Source: a virus. From it: a stretch of 64,000 nucleotides of DNA. The stretch is taken from positions 62,001 to 126,000 of the IMG/VR virus record IMGVR_UViG_3300002835_000027, one strand, 5' to 3'. Shown here in pieces: positions 17,236 to 25,979 of this stretch (the first letter of the stretch is position 1; the number at the start of each line of letters is the position of its first letter). Below the pieces are notes generated by a model. It saw only the letters and a program-made list of their open reading frames with translations, made no database searches and was not told the origin of the DNA. The translations under genes were made by a program, and so were the position numbers.

Positions 17236-17973
17236 ATGATTTCGCAATTAACTTTTAATGAGCAATCTCTGCTTATGGCAAAACTTAGTAATTTATCATA
17301 CGAAGATAATCGTAAATTTGATGATCTTGGCTATGATAGTATGTTTGTTAATTATCATGGAACCCAAACTTACGCATTATGGGATAAAAATGATATTATA
17401 ATCGTTTGTCGAGGAACTGAACCAAATCAGTTAGCTGATATTGCCGCAGATATTGAATTTAATTTGGTTCCCAGTATGAATGGTAATGGACTAGTCCACT
17501 GTGGGTTTAAACATAGTGTCGATCGCATTTGGGTAACCATATATGCAATCTTAACTAAATATAGCAATCGTAAAGTTTGGATTACTGGCCATAGTTTAGG
17601 CGCAGCTATGGCTACTATCATAACCACTAGATGCTACGAAGATAAAACATTAGCCGATCCTATTTTATTCACATTCGGTAGTCCTCGAGTCGGCAATCAT
17701 GATTACGTCGATCATATGAATACTTTAAATATCAAACATTATAGATGGGTTAATAATGCCGATATAGTAACTAGAAATCCATTATATCCGTATAGACATC
17801 ACGGTAAATTAAATTATTTTGATCATCACGGAAATATAGCCGTCGTAAATACTTGGCAATTGATTAAAGACCGAATAAAAGGCTTTATTATCGGTATTAA
17901 AAAAGGTAAAATTAACTTTTTTGTTAATCATTCAATTACCAATTATATTAAAAATTTAGAAAAATTAACTTAA
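17236..17973 (+). CDS. Class 3 lipase-like alpha/beta hydrolase
   Basis: 245 aa. Nucleophile elbow GHSLG with Ser120, a likely catalytic Asp176 (NNADIVTRNP) and His188 in YRHHG complete a lipase_3 triad. The conserved RGTEP segment before the core supplies the usual oxyanion region. SD AAGGA lies 8 nt upstream. Class 3 lipases hydrolyse acylglycerols. I see no signal peptide, so it may act on membrane lipids from inside, or in lysis or host takeover; that part is inference. It leads an apparent operon with primase, PRTase and thyA. Confidence 0.8.
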   Translation: MISQLTFNEQSLLMAKLSNLSYEDNRKFDDLGYDSMFVNYHGTQTYALWDKNDIIIVCRGTEPNQLADIAADIEFNLVPSMNGNGLVHCGFKHSVDRIWVTIYAILTKYSNRKVWITGHSLGAAMATIITTRCYEDKTLADPILFTFGSPRVGNHDYVDHMNTLNIKHYRWVNNADIVTRNPLYPYRHHGKLNYFDHHGNIAVVNTWQLIKDRIKGFIIGIKKGKINFFVNHSITNYIKNLEKLT

Positions 17974-17995
17974 ATCATAATTTACTTTTATATTA

Positions 17996-18967
17996 ATGCA
18001 AAATCTAATTAAAAAATATGTTCAATTACCATCAAATGTTAATAGTAAAGGCTGGTATTCGGTTAAATGCGCGGTCTGCCATGATTATAAAGTTAGAGGT
18101 GGATTTAATATAAAAGATGAAGGTGTAGTGTACCATTGTTTTAATTGCAGCACAAAAGCTAGCTATTTTAATAATGGTACTATCACTGATGATATGAAAA
18201 CTGTTTTACAAGCATTTAATATCCCGTATGAAGAAATACAGCGACTTATTCTAAATTCATTAGGCAAACAAAAAGCAAAGCGTCCTACTATAACCGTAGA
18301 TACAAATAATCCTATAATTGAAATACCATTACCGAATCATTTTTATAAAATTATTATGGATGGTTCAGACATAGAATCAAATATAGCATTAGATTATTTA
18401 AAAACTAGAGGAATTGAAAACGATAATAATTTTTTCTTATCAAAAAGTAATAAAACTAAAGAAGAAATAAAATGGAATAATAGATTAATTATCCCATACT
18501 ATCGAGAAGGTAAACTTATTTTTTATCAAGGTAGATCTTTTGGTAGTAGTAAAAAAGATCGATACATTAATTCAATTACCTCGGGTGATTCTGTAAATTT
18601 ATATGGTTATGAACTAATCCGAGAATTTACGGATGAGCCATTATTTATTACCGAAGGTTTTTTTGATTCGTATCATATAAAGGGTATGTCGATTTTAGGT
18701 AATGAATTAACAAAAAGAAAAATAGAGATTATAAATCAAAGTCGTAGAAAAAAGATTTATATTCCAGATCGATACGGAAATGGTAAGCAAGCAGCATTTA
18801 ATGCATTGGATGCTGGCTGGTCAGTAAGTATACCAGATATTGGTAATTGCAAAGATATTAATGAAGCGATTATGCGATATGGTTATTTGTATGTTTATAA
18901 ATCATTATTAGAAAATGCAGTGTCGGGATATAATGCAAAAATAAAAGTAAATTTAACTTGTAGGTAA
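17996..18967 (+). CDS. 61: DNA primase, gp61/DnaG family
   Basis: 323 aa. An N-terminal zinc finger with Cys25, Cys28, Cys48 and Cys51 recognises template. The catalytic TOPRIM domain follows, with the Glu in LFITEGFFDS and acidic metal ligands in YIPDRYGNG. It is close in length to T4 gp61 (342 aa), which makes pentaribonucleotide primers with helicase gp41. There is no clear SD before the ATG. It is followed after 3 nt by the exonuclease-like gene. Confidence 0.88.
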   Translation: MQNLIKKYVQLPSNVNSKGWYSVKCAVCHDYKVRGGFNIKDEGVVYHCFNCSTKASYFNNGTITDDMKTVLQAFNIPYEEIQRLILNSLGKQKAKRPTITVDTNNPIIEIPLPNHFYKIIMDGSDIESNIALDYLKTRGIENDNNFFLSKSNKTKEEIKWNNRLIIPYYREGKLIFYQGRSFGSSKKDRYINSITSGDSVNLYGYELIREFTDEPLFITEGFFDSYHIKGMSILGNELTKRKIEIINQSRRKKIYIPDRYGNGKQAAFNALDAGWSVSIPDIGNCKDINEAIMRYGYLYVYKSLLENAVSGYNAKIKVNLTCR

Positions 18968-18970
18968 GAA

Positions 18971-19540
18971 ATGAAAAGATTAATAATTAATTGTGAAACA
19001 TCTGGTTTAAATTCTCAGAATTTATTTAATCCTAGTCTGCAGGGTAATGGAAAATATTATCAACCATTATCTTGGGGGTTAGTAATAGTAGATGAAAAAT
19101 ATAATATTTTAGATGAATTATATGTCGAAATTAAATGGGATGGTAAATCCATATGGGAATCCGACGCCGAACGCGTTCATGGATTAACAATAGAATACCT
19201 ACAACAAAATGGTATTTCGGAATTAGAAGCGGCGGAAGAAATTGGCGGTTTTATTTTCGAAGCATTTGAAACTCAAACTATACAAATAGCGGGCTATAAT
19301 ACATTATTCGCATTAAACTTTTTAAATGAAATGTTTAAACGATATGATATCCAATTAAACTTTAAAAATAGATTAATTGATTTGAATACATTGAGTACGG
19401 TATTATTAGAAGTAAATACTCGTGATGAATTATTTGAAGTAATGGGCTTTAAAAAAGGCGTTCGTAATGCGTTAGTAGTAACTAGAAATATTGCAAAATG
19501 TTTTAAACAAATTAATCATATGTGGAATACGTTATTATGA
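18971..19540 (+). CDS. Degenerate DEDDh-type exonuclease-like protein
   Basis: 189 aa with the layout of a DnaQ-type 3'-5' exonuclease. Motif I reads INCETSG, where the canonical first Asp is Asn7 and only Glu9 remains. Motif II reads YNTLFALNFL, lacking the Asp after Phe. Motif III lacks the usual His and Asp (NALVVTRNIAK). It is therefore probably inactive as a nuclease and may have a structural role next to primase. The stop overlaps the PRTase start (ATGA). The fold assignment rests on motif spacing only. Confidence 0.6.
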   Translation: MKRLIINCETSGLNSQNLFNPSLQGNGKYYQPLSWGLVIVDEKYNILDELYVEIKWDGKSIWESDAERVHGLTIEYLQQNGISELEAAEEIGGFIFEAFETQTIQIAGYNTLFALNFLNEMFKRYDIQLNFKNRLIDLNTLSTVLLEVNTRDELFEVMGFKKGVRNALVVTRNIAKCFKQINHMWNTLL

Positions 19541-20004
19541 ATATAAATGATTTTAGAGTTAAAATGCTTCAATTAATTGCAGTCACATCAAATGATAAGT
19601 TTGATTTGATTATTGGCTTATCTAGAGGCGGATTAATTCCCGCCGTTTATCTATCGCATAGATTCAATATTCCAATGGTAACTGCTGATATTTCCCACGA
19701 ACTATCGGTTGGTGATAATAAGAATACTCATAGTGGGTTATTACCGAAAATAGCCGAAAATATACAGTCTATTTTGGTTGTTGATGATATAGTAGATAGC
19801 GGAAATACTATTTTAGCACTAACTCAACAATTAGAAACAACTGCTAAAATTACAGTCGCCTCATTATACTTAAAAGACGGGGCTGAAAGTTATTTAGTTA
19901 ATAATGCACCATCGAATTTTATTAAATGCGTTTGTGCTGAAACATTACCGGTAGATGCCCCATTTATTTACTTCCCTTGGGAAAATCCAGACATAGAGGA
20001 CTAA
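19537..20004 (+). CDS. Phosphoribosyltransferase
   Basis: 155 aa from the ATG at 19537, which overlaps the previous stop by four bases; an in-frame ATG 15 nt earlier is less likely. The PRPP-binding signature ILVVDDIVDSGNT is complete, and IIGLSRGGLIPAVYLS matches the N-terminal type I PRTase loop of xanthine/hypoxanthine PRTases. It probably links PRPP to a purine base, though substrate choice is not evident. Cotranscribed with primase and thyA. Confidence 0.8.
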   Translation: MNINDFRVKMLQLIAVTSNDKFDLIIGLSRGGLIPAVYLSHRFNIPMVTADISHELSVGDNKNTHSGLLPKIAENIQSILVVDDIVDSGNTILALTQQLETTAKITVASLYLKDGAESYLVNNAPSNFIKCVCAETLPVDAPFIYFPWENPDIED

Positions 20005-20007
20005 AAT

Positions 20008-20913
20008 ATGAAACAATACTTAGATGGTTTAAATACTATTTTAGATAAAGGTATTTTAACTAAAAATAGAACTGGAATTGATACTATATCAAAATTTGGA
20101 TTAGATATTGAATATAATTTATCACGCCATGTTATTCCATTATTAACAACTAAGCGGGTCCATACAACTTCTATTATTCATGAATTGATATGGATGTTAT
20201 CTGGTGATACTAATATCAAATATTTAAATGATAATAAAGTAACCATTTGGGATGAATGGGCGGATAAAAACGGCAACTTAAATAAAGTATATGGTCATCA
20301 ATGGCGTAATTGGGATGATACTAGATTTGTTGAGCGAGGATCTGACGAACAGCAATTTTGCAAAACTAATAACTTTAGACGAGTTATGTTCGATGATTTA
20401 CATGAAGTTTATCAGCGCAAAATAGATCAAATTAAGACGATCGAAGATCAATTAAAAAATAATGCGAGTAGTAGACGTATTATTTTAACGGCTTGGAATA
20501 CAGCAGAAATAAATGAAATGGCTTTGCCGCCATGTCATACATTATCGCAATTTAGCACTAGAGAATTTAACGGTGAGAAAATACTAGATTGTAAATTATA
20601 TCAACGTTCTGCGGATTATTTTTTAGGTGTTCCTTTTAATATCGCATTTTATGCAATATTTACTCATATGCTAGCTCATGTGCATGGATATACTGCAGGA
20701 ACGTTATATCATTCTATTGGCGATGCACATATATACGCGAATCATCAAGATCAAGTTAATACACAATTAATGCGAACTATTGATCCAGATCAATCATTAC
20801 CATGTATTCTTATTGACGGTAAATTCGATTCGATATTAGATATCAAATTTGAAAATATTATAATCGATAATTACAATCCGCAGCCGGCTATTAAAGCCCC
20901 AGTAGCTGTATAA
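20008..20913 (+). CDS. thyA: Thymidylate synthase
   Basis: 301 aa ThyA-family enzyme converting dUMP to dTMP with methylene-tetrahydrofolate. The catalytic Cys176 is in LPPCHTL, and the following QRSADYFLGVPFN segment binds dUMP. The Asn of PFN is kept, which favours dUMP over dCMP as substrate and argues against a hydroxymethylase for dCMP. Works with DHFR at 16645. Ends at an intrinsic terminator. Confidence 0.93.
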   Translation: MKQYLDGLNTILDKGILTKNRTGIDTISKFGLDIEYNLSRHVIPLLTTKRVHTTSIIHELIWMLSGDTNIKYLNDNKVTIWDEWADKNGNLNKVYGHQWRNWDDTRFVERGSDEQQFCKTNNFRRVMFDDLHEVYQRKIDQIKTIEDQLKNNASSRRIILTAWNTAEINEMALPPCHTLSQFSTREFNGEKILDCKLYQRSADYFLGVPFNIAFYAIFTHMLAHVHGYTAGTLYHSIGDAHIYANHQDQVNTQLMRTIDPDQSLPCILIDGKFDSILDIKFENIIIDNYNPQPAIKAPVAV

Positions 20914-20924
20914 AAGAATATAAT

Positions 20925-20950
20925 AAGGGTATTTTATATACCCTTTTTTA
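20925..20950 (+). terminator. Terminator after thyA
   Basis: Stem AAGGGTAT / ATACCCTT with a 5-nt loop, then TTTTT. It is also able to serve the converging 73-aa gene. Confidence 0.8.
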
Positions 20951-21172
20951 TTAATCCAAAATTAATCTAGATTTCCATTTTTCAAATATATCGATTATTG
21001 TTTCACTGGTTGCTGGTTCGAATATAGCATGCTCGGTAAAAAAATTAACGAAATTAGGAAGTTCGTCTACTGATAGGTATCGATCTCGATTTGGAATATA
21101 AGCTTCGCATATAAAATTACGATCTTGAAAAACGATTATTTTACTTTTATGTAAAATCATAGATATATTCAT
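20951..21172 (-). CDS. Small hypothetical protein
   Basis: 73 aa, convergent with thyA. Mixed content with a hydrophobic, helical middle (LPNFVNFFTEHAIFE); no motif recognised. Upstream (21173-21657) is a long noncoding region with repeats, so its promoter probably lies there. GAG about 10 nt upstream is the only SD candidate. Confidence 0.55.
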   Translation of the reverse strand: MNISMILHKSKIIVFQDRNFICEAYIPNRDRYLSVDELPNFVNFFTEHAIFEPATSETIIDIFEKWKSRLILD

Positions 21173-21412
21173 ATTTAACTCGATATTTAAAATTTAAATA
21201 TGTATATATGATATAAAAAATACTCGATGTATTACTATTATTATCCCAGATCGAGTAATGGATAAGTTATATCTAAGTTGCCTTAAATACCTTGGAGAGG
21301 TGCTTTGGTTGGAGATACAACAAACCAAAGCAACATCAAATAATCTGATAGTAATTACGGATTTCTTCGATGTACTATGATACGTCTTGCAACGTATTAT
21401 TCGACTAATTAA

Positions 21413-21478
21413 TTCATATTAATTTCATATTAATTTCATATTAATTTCATATTAATTTCATATTAATTTCATATTAAT
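21413..21478. repeat. Six tandem copies of an 11-bp repeat
   Basis: TTCATATTAAT repeated perfectly six times, immediately followed by its reverse complement (ATTAATATGAA), so the end can fold into a cruciform. Confidence 0.95.
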
Positions 21479-21542
21479 ATGAAATTAATTTTAGATAATT
21501 ATATATTAATATGAAATTAATTTTAGATAATTATATATTAAT
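21479..21542. repeat. Two perfect tandem copies of a 32-bp AT-rich repeat
   Basis: Copies at 21479-21510 and 21511-21542, each starting ATGAAATTAATTTTAG. Each begins with part of the inverted form of the 11-bp repeat next to it. Confidence 0.95.
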
Positions 21543-21657
21543 CCTTATTATATATCAAACCTTTTATTGGGCATATACATTTTTAATAGATTAATATAGA
21601 TATTATTTGGTATTACCAAATTAATAATCGAAATAGGTTGGGGATCCCCAACCTGAG

Positions 21658-22167
21658 CTAATCCCATCTTAAAATTCGCAATTGGGTTAATTTATTAACT
21701 AACGCTAAAACGTGCTTACACGAACCCAATGCTTTTTTTGGATTTACTGGGGGTCTATCTGTTTTTTTAATATATGGGGGTGGGGGGTTACCCAATAAAC
21801 TATCGTTATTATAATGATAATTTGCAAATCTAAATCTAAAATCTAAACATTCGCAATTTACTTCTATATCATTATGTCTGGCGTTTAATGGAGTAATATG
21901 ATGATTTTGATTATCGGTTCCTCTAAATGCAATACCACCTTCTTCTAAAAATTGAACATCATCAAATTGAATAAAAGTATCATAATGATCGCTGCCACTA
22001 CTCTGAGTATCGGATTCAACTTTTAGGTTATTAGTTTCGGAGTATGGTGTAAATTTAATATCCCGAGCATTAACCGTATTAACTATATGCTGTCTTTTCT
22101 TAGTCGTAGGAAAACCAGTATAATTATTTTGAGTTATTTGTCGAACAGTTATTTCATTTAGTAACAT
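21658..22167 (-). CDS. SWIM-like zinc-finger protein
   Basis: 169 aa from the ATG at 22167, which follows the upstream stop; a TTG start 9 nt earlier is less likely. The C-terminal part has CEC ... SCKH, the Cys-x-Cys-x(n)-Cys-x-His pattern of SWIM zinc fingers, with a Pro-rich insertion (PPPPY) between the two halves. SWIM domains bind DNA or proteins. It is the last gene of the minus-strand cluster that contains the portal and may be a virion component. Function otherwise unknown. Confidence 0.65.
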   Translation of the reverse strand: MLLNEITVRQITQNNYTGFPTTKKRQHIVNTVNARDIKFTPYSETNNLKVESDTQSSGSDHYDTFIQFDDVQFLEEGGIAFRGTDNQNHHITPLNARHNDIEVNCECLDFRFRFANYHYNNDSLLGNPPPPYIKKTDRPPVNPKKALGSCKHVLALVNKLTQLRILRWD

Positions 22168-22168
22168 A

Positions 22169-22744
22169 TTAATCAAATATAGTTAATGTGGTGGTTATTC
22201 GTTTAATCGTTTCAGCATAAACATTTATTGCTTTTTGCATCTCATCCGATGGTAATGAATTTATATGTTTATTAATATAATCTCTAGAATTTAATTTATG
22301 ATATTGTTTAACTAATAACTCCTTAGTTTTAGGCATATGTAATTTATTGGGTTGATTAATATATTTTGCTTTTTCTAAATTTATAAATGTTGCTTTATTT
22401 TTAACGAAAGCTTTAGCTACTTGATTATCCATAATAGCAATTAACTTATTAAATGCGGGTTTAGATAATAAATCAGCTGCAAAATATAGTATTCTAGTAA
22501 CATCGACTTCAATAACTAAATCACCTTCGTATTTATAATCCGGAATAATCCTAATATTATAAAAATTACCTTCTAGTCTACTTTTATCTATATACTCTTT
22601 AATTATATAATCAATACCAGTCTGAGATAATCGATCTAATAATAGAGCGTCGTTATTTTTAATAGCCTTGTCTATCATTGATTTTTCGTCGAATTTTAAT
22701 AATTCAGTAGGCCTATCATGATATAGATATATATTTAACGTCAT
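22169..22744 (-). CDS. Hypothetical protein downstream of the portal gene
   Basis: 191 aa from the ATG at 22744, with GGAA 8 nt upstream; a TTG at 22750 is the alternative. It is mostly helical and Lys-rich in the second half, with no motif recognised. A late-type AATAAATA lies 28 nt upstream on the minus strand, so it is probably expressed late with virion genes. One base separates its stop from the SWIM-like gene. Confidence 0.65.
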   Translation of the reverse strand: MTLNIYLYHDRPTELLKFDEKSMIDKAIKNNDALLLDRLSQTGIDYIIKEYIDKSRLEGNFYNIRIIPDYKYEGDLVIEVDVTRILYFAADLLSKPAFNKLIAIMDNQVAKAFVKNKATFINLEKAKYINQPNKLHMPKTKELLVKQYHKLNSRDYINKHINSLPSDEMQKAINVYAETIKRITTTLTIFD

Positions 22745-22772
22745 AAACAAGATTCCGGTAAAATAAAAATAT

Positions 22773-22780
22773 TATTTATT
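22773..22780 (-). promoter_or_regulatory. Late-type promoter motif AATAAATA
   Basis: Minus-strand AATAAATA, 28 nt before the ATG at 22744, next to the hairpin that follows the portal gene. Confidence 0.5.
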
Positions 22781-22808
22781 AGTGGGTTCTAATATTAGAA
22801 CCCACTAA
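22779..22808 (-). terminator. Large perfect palindrome after the portal gene
   Basis: 30-nt perfect palindrome (TTAGTGGGTTCTAAT and its complement). The T-rich tract after it on the minus strand is interrupted, so it may be a terminator or a processing/stability hairpin. Confidence 0.55.
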
Positions 22809-22818
22809 TATTAAAGAT

Positions 22819-25800
22819 TTAAGTTCCACCTGTGGTTGATGTTTCTGCCGGAGGTATTTGGGCGCCAGTCGAAGTTCCAACTGCAGAACCACCCATATTG
22901 ATAGTATCATCACCTTCTCCGCCGATAGATGCACCATCCATACCAAATCCACCACCACCCATATCACCAAATCCACCACCCATACCACCCATACCATCAG
23001 TTGGGGCGCCATAAACTTGTTGAAGTGTTTTATCTTTATTAAGAATAAACCCTTTCTCTTGTTTGATGAGTTGTTCATTTGTCAAGATATCATCTTCGCT
23101 TAATTGTAGATATCTAGTCATAATAAAACGTTTAGCTAAATACGGAATCGCGTCGGCTTGTGAAGCCATTGATAATAAGGTACTATCGATATCTGCTTGT
23201 TGATATTTTTTATAATTAGATGGTTTAGGTAATTTTAATTGATATAATGTATCATCAATATTAATATTACATGAAAATAAGAATTTTTTAAATTCTTCAT
23301 CTAATGTATTTTCTATATAAACTTGTAATCGCTCAATAAATTTAGCGAATTGCTGTTCTTCTACGTAAGCTGCGCCAACTTTACCATCATTAAATATTGC
23401 ATTATTTTGTCCGGGTTTCATCCAAGAAATCGGAACCCGCAATCCACGTAAAACTTTATCTGAAAAATATTCTAAATCAGATTGTTCACCTAATTGTGAA
23501 TTTTTTGTAAATATACCACACGATAAACTAAATGTATGATAATTATGGTATTTTTCTTCTTGATCGATAGTTAATGTTCCAACATCCATAGATTGATCCA
23601 AAACTGTATAATCTAGTATTTGCAATCCGTGAATATGACTCACACTAATTAAATGTTCAATATTTGTGTAACCTAATTCATTTGATATTTTATCTAGATG
23701 AGTAATACTGATATTGCCATCAATTGCTTCATTGCAGATAGCTTGATATAAAACAACGAAATTATAATGATATTGAAGATTTAATGATTCTAATAACATA
23801 GATATTCTATGATCGCCGTACGCCATAGGTATATTTAACATTAGTAATTGTTCCATTACTAATTTTTCAGCGGACATCGTAGTTTCATTAACTTCTATAT
23901 TTAAAGTTTCAATAACTCTATTTAATTCTTTTTTCGTAATATATTCTAACCGTAGCATATCTAATAATCGAATATCGTTACATAATCTAGTTAATAATTG
24001 ATCTCTATTATTAGTTACTTCAACTATAAGTTTAATATACCGAACAATTTCTGATAAATCATTTGGTAATAATCTTAAAATTTCGCGCGCTTCATAAACT
24101 ACATCATTATACGAATCAAATTCTTCAATTGCTATAAATTTACTAGATATAAATATTTTTGCATTATGATCATAAATTGCAGACTCGCCATACTTATGAT
24201 TATTATTGCCTATAATAATATCATCAAATGTTAAATTCGACGCTTCAACGAAACCTTTACCCCAAACTGGAAATTTATGATCCGGCGTACAAATAACGGT
24301 TTGATTATTAGTTAATGTTAAAGAAACAACCCCTACATCTTTCTGAGTAACACCAGCCCAAGAAATAACACCAGGTCTAACTTTACCAGTAATCGGATCA
24401 CAACTATAAGTATAATTAACTATACCATTATTAAAATCATCAATCAATTCACTTAATGTTTTAGTTATACCATCCATTAAATCAATTTTTGTATCTAACG
24501 ATAAACACCCACCAGGTAAAACTTCAACTTTGCTACCAATACCATCAGATTTTTGAGCAATAAAAATATCTTCTAATGATGAGTTTTTAACATAAATCCC
24601 AGCGCCGACCGCAAAGGTATGAAAATTATGTATTTTTTCTTCTTGATCTATCGTTAAAGTACCGACGTCTATTAAATCATCTAATTTTGTAATTTTAGTA
24701 ATTGCACCGATCGGATCAATTATCGACGATCTATCATCTTCAATGTATTGATATAATAAATCAGCTAATTGCAAATCAACGGCTTGAACAAAACCTTTAC
24801 CTCTTACTGGAATTTTATGATCAGGTGTACATATTAATGTATTACCATTTTCAAAAGTTAATTCTATAACATCAGTGCATTTTCTAGTAATACCAGCCCA
24901 AGAAATTATACCGGGAGCTGTTTCACCAGTATTAGGATTAATTGAAAAAGCCCATAATTGTTTACCAGATTCAAATTCATCAATAATTTCATATAGTGGT
25001 ATAGTTCTACCATCTAATAATGGAATAAGAGTATCTAATGCTAAACAATGGGGGTTATATATTGAATCGACCGTACTTTGCCCTAACATATTTTGGCTAG
25101 GTATTTTTTTCTGGCGAATTTCGTTTTTAAATGTTTCCAAATAAGTTTTTATACGATTATTCGGCATAGTACCAACATCAACATAAAAAACACGTCGTTC
25201 TGGCGCTCGTTGAACTCGGTAAATAACTATAGCATCTTCTAATAATTCTTTTTGTTTATGCGATTTATAAACCGTTCTCAAAACCGATTCACCAAATGGT
25301 GCGCTATCTGACATATCGTCATTAATAGAAAAAACGACTAATTCGTCTGCCGGAATTACTTCAGTTTCTTGCATATCAACTGGTTTAAAACTTGAACCGC
25401 CCGGAACTCCAGTAGAAGCAGTTGGTGATTTAGAATGCGATCTTACTTGATATGCAACTATTTTAGTTACGTCGTCTGCATTAACTACTGCGCCTATAAT
25501 ATCACCGGCCGGCAACCACTCCCATTTTTTATAATCCGATCTTTTTCTAAAAAAACAATCGCCGTATTTGACCATATTTCTAGATAATTTAAATAATCGA
25601 TTATCATTAAACCCATGTATATCAGTCCAATGTCTTAATGCGGTCCGCAAAGTAAGAACTAAAGTATCATCTAACTCTTGACCATTATCGGATCGGATAT
25701 CTAAATCAATCGGTAAATCAGTTGTTATATTTCTACCAGTTATTTCTTCAGCAATAATATCTAATGCACGAGCAACTTCAACATCATTATCCATTGCATT

Positions 25801-25968
25801 ATATTCATTATATCTAGATAATCGGGTAGCACTACCTTGAATTAAACGAAGATACCAAGTTACGTTACTAGACGTTGCAAATCCTTGGTCGATGAATTGA
25901 TTATCGCTAACAAACACATTTGATTGTTGGGGCGAAACAATTTTATAAAAATCGGTAATTTTTGCCAT
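22819..25968 (-). CDS. 20: Portal vertex protein gp20 precursor containing two inteins
   Basis: 1049 aa precursor. Removing residues 308-462 and 488-823 leaves a 558-aa protein close to T4 gp20 (524 aa). The exteins join as YNPH-SSLEDIF and LPGG-SQLGEQ, matching the T4 regions around LPGG and the LRGLRVPISWM segment. The portal forms the dodecameric DNA channel and docks the terminase. The C-terminal tail is Gly/Met-rich (GGMGGMGGGFGDMGGGG). No SD is visible before the ATG. It lies downstream of dnaJ, the gp26-like gene and its frameshift ORF, so it is probably cotranscribed late with them. Active portal requires both splicing events. Confidence 0.9.
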   Translation of the reverse strand: MAKITDFYKIVSPQQSNVFVSDNQFIDQGFATSSNVTWYLRLIQGSATRLSRYNEYNAMDNDVEVARALDIIAEEITGRNITTDLPIDLDIRSDNGQELDDTLVLTLRTALRHWTDIHGFNDNRLFKLSRNMVKYGDCFFRKRSDYKKWEWLPAGDIIGAVVNADDVTKIVAYQVRSHSKSPTASTGVPGGSSFKPVDMQETEVIPADELVVFSINDDMSDSAPFGESVLRTVYKSHKQKELLEDAIVIYRVQRAPERRVFYVDVGTMPNNRIKTYLETFKNEIRQKKIPSQNMLGQSTVDSIYNPHCLALDTLIPLLDGRTIPLYEIIDEFESGKQLWAFSINPNTGETAPGIISWAGITRKCTDVIELTFENGNTLICTPDHKIPVRGKGFVQAVDLQLADLLYQYIEDDRSSIIDPIGAITKITKLDDLIDVGTLTIDQEEKIHNFHTFAVGAGIYVKNSSLEDIFIAQKSDGIGSKVEVLPGGCLSLDTKIDLMDGITKTLSELIDDFNNGIVNYTYSCDPITGKVRPGVISWAGVTQKDVGVVSLTLTNNQTVICTPDHKFPVWGKGFVEASNLTFDDIIIGNNNHKYGESAIYDHNAKIFISSKFIAIEEFDSYNDVVYEAREILRLLPNDLSEIVRYIKLIVEVTNNRDQLLTRLCNDIRLLDMLRLEYITKKELNRVIETLNIEVNETTMSAEKLVMEQLLMLNIPMAYGDHRISMLLESLNLQYHYNFVVLYQAICNEAIDGNISITHLDKISNELGYTNIEHLISVSHIHGLQILDYTVLDQSMDVGTLTIDQEEKYHNYHTFSLSCGIFTKNSQLGEQSDLEYFSDKVLRGLRVPISWMKPGQNNAIFNDGKVGAAYVEEQQFAKFIERLQVYIENTLDEEFKKFLFSCNINIDDTLYQLKLPKPSNYKKYQQADIDSTLLSMASQADAIPYLAKRFIMTRYLQLSEDDILTNEQLIKQEKGFILNKDKTLQQVYGAPTDGMGGMGGGFGDMGGGGFGMDGASIGGEGDDTINMGGSAVGTSTGAQIPPAETSTTGGT
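23500..24507 (-). mobile_element. Intein 2 in the portal, 336 aa
   Basis: Residues 488-823. It begins Cys488 (CLSLDT), has block B CTPDHK, a block F-like HNYHTF and ends TKN before Ser824. The middle (about residues 600-790) is a Leu/Ile-rich helical insertion without LAGLIDADG or HNH motifs. The penultimate residue is Lys, not His. It is clearly homologous to intein 1 in both splicing halves. Confidence 0.88.
24583..25047 (-). mobile_element. Intein 1 in the portal, 155-aa mini-intein
   Basis: Residues 308-462. It begins Cys308 (CLALDT), has block B CTPDHK and ends HNFHTF...VKN before Ser463. There is no endonuclease domain. The penultimate residue is Lys instead of His. Confidence 0.88.
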
Positions 25969-25979
25969 ATTGTTAATTT

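Larger units (their letters stand above)
21173..21657. other. Noncoding region with hairpins and AT-rich repeats; possible origin
   Basis: 485 nt with no ORF I can support. The left part (21221-21397) has three perfect hairpins: TACTCGAT/ATCGAGTA, GCTTTGGTT/AACCAAAGC and ATACGT/ACGTAT. The right part holds two kinds of tandem AT-rich repeat. The combination of hairpins and iterated AT-rich repeats at a strand switch is what an origin or a packaging/regulatory site can look like, but nothing here proves it. Confidence 0.4.

Noticed and set aside
21413-21542. CRISPR array
   Set aside because: Repeats are contiguous without unique spacers and are only 11 or 32 bp of AT-rich sequence; no cas genes are present.
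22832-23103. Plus-strand Pro/Ser-rich open frames opposite the portal C terminus
   Set aside because: They mirror the Gly/Met-rich tail of the portal; the repeats alone keep the frames open.
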